From Pseudogulbenkiania subflava DSM 22618 (lineage in GTDB: Bacteria; Pseudomonadota; Gammaproteobacteria; Burkholderiales; Chromobacteriaceae), in the NCBI RefSeq assembly GCF_900177275.1, contig NZ_FXAG01000005.1, forward strand, positions 186,001-250,000: DNA of 64,000 bases, given 5' to 3'. The notes beneath the pieces were generated by a model, which made no database searches, was not told where the DNA came from, and saw only the letters and a list, made by a program, of their open reading frames with translations. How positions within the stretch are numbered: the stretch's first letter is position 1; each line of letters begins with the position of its first letter. Positions 61,329 to 64,000 of the stretch are shown piece after piece. Made by a program: the position numbers and the translations under genes.

Positions 61329-63827
61329 TCATGGCTGCTGCACATGAGAGGGGGCCGGGCGGGAAATCCCTGCCGGGCGTGCTTCTTCCGTCACCGCAGC
61401 GGTGCGTCTTATGCCGACCAGGCGCAGCGCATTGCCCACGACCAGCAGCGAGCTGCTGGCCATGCCGAGGCTGGCCAGCCATGGCGTGACGTGGCCGGCC
61501 ATGGCCAGCGGCAGTGCGACGATATTGTACAACACCGCCCAGACCAGGTTCTGCCGGATGATGGCGAGGGTTTTCCTGGCGAGCGTGACGGCTGCGGGGA
61601 CCAGTGCCAGGCTGTCGTTGATCAGCACCATGTCGCCGCTGGCGCGGGCGACGTCGGTGCCGCTACCCATGGCCATCGACACGTCGGCGCGCGCCAGCAC
61701 CGGGGCGTCGTTGATGCCGTCGCCGACCATCAATACCCGGGCGCCGCGCTGCTGCAGTGCGCTGACGTAGGCCAGCTTGTCTTCCGGGGTGGCGCGGGCG
61801 CGGAACTGGCGGATGCCGGCGTCTTCGGCCAACCTTTGCACCGCCTCGTGCTCGTCGCCGCTCAGGAGGTGGACGGCGAGCCCCTGTCGGGTCAGCGCCG
61901 CGACGGCGGCGGCGCTGTCGTCGCGCCGGGTGTCTCCGATGGCGAACAGGGCCGCCCAGCCCTGGCGCGACCCCAGCGCAATCCGGGTGTGACCGCGCTG
62001 CCAGTCGGCGAGACCGGGCGGCAGCGGCCCGGCGAGTTCGGCAACGAAGTCACTGCGCCCCAGGCGCCAGGTCTCGCCGTCGATCGTGCCTTCAATGCCG
62101 CTGCCGGGAACGTTGCGCACCGCATGGGCGGCGGGGTGTGCCGCCGGTGCTGCCGCCAACAGGGCGCGGGCAATCGGGTGCTCCGAACCCGCCTCGAGTG
62201 CCGCGGCCAGCGCGAGTACGTCCTCGCGGTCGCCACAACGATGGGTTTCCACCAGGCGCATGTCGCCGTGGGTCAGGGTGCCGGTCTTGTCGAACACCAC
62301 ATCGCTGACCTTGGCCAGGGTTTCCAGCGCGTGGCCGCGCGTGGTCAGCACCCCGAGCCCGGCGAGATGGCCGCTGGCGGCGGTGAGCGCCGCCGGCGTG
62401 GCCAGCGACAGGGCGCAGGGGCAGGAAATCACCAGCACCGCCACGGTAATCCACAACGCCCGTTCCGGGTCGATAAAGTGCCAGCCAAGGTAGGTGGCCA
62501 GTGCCGCCAGCAGCAGCGCGGCGACGAAGCCGCTGGCGAAACGGTCGGCCAGCTGTGCCAGCCGCGGCTTTTCCGCCAGCGCCTGATCCAGCAGGCGCAC
62601 GATGCCGGCCAGCCGGGTGCCTTGCCCGGCCTGGCTGATGCGCACGGTCAACGGGCTCTCCAGGTTGACGCTGCCGGCGATCACGGTCGAATCCACCGTT
62701 TTGCCGACGGGTCGGCTCTCGCCGGTGAGCAGCGATTCATTGGCCGCGCTGTGGCCAGCCAGCACCACGCCATCGGCGGGGATGGTCTCGCCCGGCTTGA
62801 CCAGCAGGACGTCGCCGGCAGCCAGCTGACTCACCGGCACCTCGTGCGCCACCGCCTCGTCCGGCCAGCCGGCGAGGCGGTGGGCAAAGGCCGGAACCAA
62901 TTTCACCAGGCTTTCCGCCGCTTCCCCAGCCTTGCGCCGCGCCATGCCTTCGAGATAACGTCCGCCCAGCAGCAGGAACACGAACATCGATACCGAGTCG
63001 AAGTAAATACCGTGCTCCACCTTGTTGATGAGCGCCCAGGTGCTGGCACCGAAGGCAGTCAGGATGCCGATGGTGACCGGCGTGTCCATGCCGACGCGGC
63101 GCGTGGTGATGTCGCGCCAGGTGGCGCGGTAGAACGGCAGCGCCGAATAGGCGATCACCGGCAGCGTCAGCAACAGGTTGGCCCAGTGCAGCATCCACAG
63201 GAAATCGGGGTCGATCTCGCCGTCCGGCGCCAGGTAGACCGGTACCGCGTACATCATCACCTGCATCATCGACAAACCGGCGACCCACAGCCGGGTCAGT
63301 GCCTGCTTGCGTTCTTTTTGATGCAGCGCCTCCTGGCGCGCGGCATCGTAGGGGTGGGCCCGATAGCCGATGGCGGCGATGGCCTCGAGAATTTGCGACA
63401 GTTTCAGGCGTGCATTGTCCCAGCGTACCCGGGCGCGGTGGCTGCTGTAGTTGATGTCGACCGAGATCACGCCAGGCAGGTGCATCAGGTGCTGTTCATT
63501 GAGCCAGACGCAGGCCGCACAGGTGATGCCTTCCAGGATCAGCGCGGCTTCGCGCACACTGTCCGCCGTGATATGGACGAAGCTCTGCTGCAGTTCGTCG
63601 GAGTCGTACAGGCGGATGCGCTCGAGCACTTCCAGCGGCAACGGCTCCGCTTGCCCCGCACCCTGGGTGCGGTGGGTGTAATAGCCGTCGAGACCGGAAT
63701 CGATGATGGTCTGCGCCACGGCCTGGCAGCCGGCACAGCAGGTGGATTCGGTTCTTTCCCGATAGCGCACCGGAAAGGAAGCGCCCTCCGGAACCGGAAG
63801 GCCGCAGTGGAAACAGTCGTCACTCAT
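61329..63827 (-). CDS. ccoI: Copper-type P1B ATPase for cbb3 oxidase assembly
   Basis: This 832-residue CcoI/FixI protein has N-terminal CFHC and STCCAGCQ motifs, a heavy-metal-binding domain with Cys103-x-x-Cys106, eight membrane helices, the transport motif CPC (about 468-470), phosphorylated Asp513 in FDKTGTLT, a SEHP motif and GDGINDAPVLA. It exports copper for cbb3 oxidase maturation. With ccoS downstream it forms an assembly operon. A possible FNR-type box lies 42 bases upstream of its start. Confidence 0.95.
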   Translation of the reverse strand: MSDDCFHCGLPVPEGASFPVRYRERTESTCCAGCQAVAQTIIDSGLDGYYTHRTQGAGQAEPLPLEVLERIRLYDSDELQQSFVHITADSVREAALILEGITCAACVWLNEQHLMHLPGVISVDINYSSHRARVRWDNARLKLSQILEAIAAIGYRAHPYDAARQEALHQKERKQALTRLWVAGLSMMQVMMYAVPVYLAPDGEIDPDFLWMLHWANLLLTLPVIAYSALPFYRATWRDITTRRVGMDTPVTIGILTAFGASTWALINKVEHGIYFDSVSMFVFLLLGGRYLEGMARRKAGEAAESLVKLVPAFAHRLAGWPDEAVAHEVPVSQLAAGDVLLVKPGETIPADGVVLAGHSAANESLLTGESRPVGKTVDSTVIAGSVNLESPLTVRISQAGQGTRLAGIVRLLDQALAEKPRLAQLADRFASGFVAALLLAALATYLGWHFIDPERALWITVAVLVISCPCALSLATPAALTAASGHLAGLGVLTTRGHALETLAKVSDVVFDKTGTLTHGDMRLVETHRCGDREDVLALAAALEAGSEHPIARALLAAAPAAHPAAHAVRNVPGSGIEGTIDGETWRLGRSDFVAELAGPLPPGLADWQRGHTRIALGSRQGWAALFAIGDTRRDDSAAAVAALTRQGLAVHLLSGDEHEAVQRLAEDAGIRQFRARATPEDKLAYVSALQQRGARVLMVGDGINDAPVLARADVSMAMGSGTDVARASGDMVLINDSLALVPAAVTLARKTLAIIRQNLVWAVLYNIVALPLAMAGHVTPWLASLGMASSSLLVVGNALRLVGIRRTAAVTEEARPAGISRPAPSHVQQP
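61823..61837 (-). repeat. Exact 15-mer AAAGGTTGGCCGAAG
   Basis: Fourth identical copy of the word, inside ccoI in the frame Arg-Leu-Ala-Glu. Confidence 0.9.
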
Positions 63828-63862
63828 GGCGTGCTATTGTAATCAAATGAGGATTGCCGCGC

Positions 63863-63876
63863 TTGAGCGAGCGCAA
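63863..63876. promoter_or_regulatory. Possible FNR-type box between ccoI and a quinone oxidoreductase gene
   Basis: TTGAGCGAGCGCAA compares with TTGAT-N4-ATCAA: four of five in the left half and three of five in the right half. It lies in the 70-base divergent region. ccoI is a common FNR-family target. Confidence 0.35.
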
Positions 63877-63897
63877 AGTCCGACGAGGTAAACGATC

Positions 63898-64000
63898 ATG
63901 TCTATGCAGGCAGTAATACAAAGCCGGCCGGGTGGCCGGGAAACTCTGGAACTGGGAATCGTCGAGAAGCCCGTGCTTGGCGACGGACAACTCCTGGTCA
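63898..64000 (+). CDS. NAD(P)H:quinone oxidoreductase-like protein, start only
   Basis: The window ends inside this gene. The visible 34 residues (MSMQAVIQSRPGGRETLELG, then EKPVLGDGQLLV) match the N-terminal strand pair of the medium-chain dehydrogenase/quinone oxidoreductase family, where AV...GGxxxLEL...P.PGxGxxLV is typical. A GAGG lies before the first ATG; a second Met two codons on is also possible. Its full activity cannot be judged. Confidence 0.7.
   Translation, partial: MSMQAVIQSRPGGRETLELGIVEKPVLGDGQLLV

Noticed and set aside
1-64000. CRISPR arrays
   Set aside because: No regularly spaced direct repeats of 24-40 bases were seen. The repeated 15-mer is dispersed at kilobase distances and is not an array.

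Overview
The window looks like chromosomal DNA of a GC-rich betaproteobacterium, most likely of the order Neisseriales (Chromobacterium-type relatives). This rests on the gene complement (PHB-type acetoacetyl-CoA reductase, cbb3 oxidase assembly genes, MotAB stators, an NnrS-like protein grouped with hemerythrin and a MIP18-type protein, a Pls-type synthetase, several c-di-GMP proteins) and on very compact operons with many 4-base ATGA overlaps. The placement is inference from gene families; no rRNA is present. The only RNA gene I can support is 4.5S (SRP) RNA.

Layout. 1-1836: a tyrosine recombinase cut by the window edge, a KfrA-like coiled-coil DNA-binding protein and a 100-bp imperfect palindrome, probably the end of a mobile or island segment. 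1854-15900: housekeeping genes (free methionine sulfoxide reductase, phaB, an M48 protease-phhB-rsgA operon, orn, pgi, pncC, xerC, uspA, ffs, csp) and small conserved proteins. 15856-17650: a MIP18/NnrS-like/hemerythrin operon with an FNR-like box upstream. 18599-23149: a very large Upf1-like helicase with a C-terminal Vsr-like nuclease domain. 25009-32120: a putrescine-use locus (puuC, puuR, ald, puuD, puuA, spuC). 32292-38807: an EAL-HDOD protein, an integrase remnant, motAB, a membrane methyltransferase, an HDOD-GAF protein and an SpoU methyltransferase. 38923-41806: secreted proteins, among them a putative zinc metallopeptidase and a GDSL lipase/esterase. 41879-47085: an slt - NAD(P)-binding protein - cca - prpF-like operon. 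47245-50246: a VOC protein, a peroxiredoxin-glutaredoxin fusion and a flavin disulfide reductase. 50312-55172: two diguanylate cyclases, one directly preceded by a periplasmic PotD-like binding protein. 55201-60984: an LplT-like transporter and a Pls-type single-module synthetase. 61110-63827: ccoS and ccoI. A quinone oxidoreductase begins at the right edge.

How the parts fit. The putrescine genes can make an almost complete glutamylation route, with a pyruvate-dependent aminotransferase in place of the oxidase PuuB and alanine dehydrogenase positioned to regenerate pyruvate. About 20 kb away a PotD-like binding protein sits upstream of a membrane diguanylate cyclase, an arrangement that recalls the polyamine-sensing NspS/MbaA pair. 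The same cell may therefore use and sense polyamines.

The most striking non-gene signal is a repeated DNA word. The core TTGGCCGAA occurs 15 times on either strand, four times inside the identical 15-mer AAAGGTTGGCCGAAG. It lies in different reading frames and between genes, and related sequence forms hairpin arms in at least two intergenic regions. This resembles an uptake-type or other genome-wide signal sequence.
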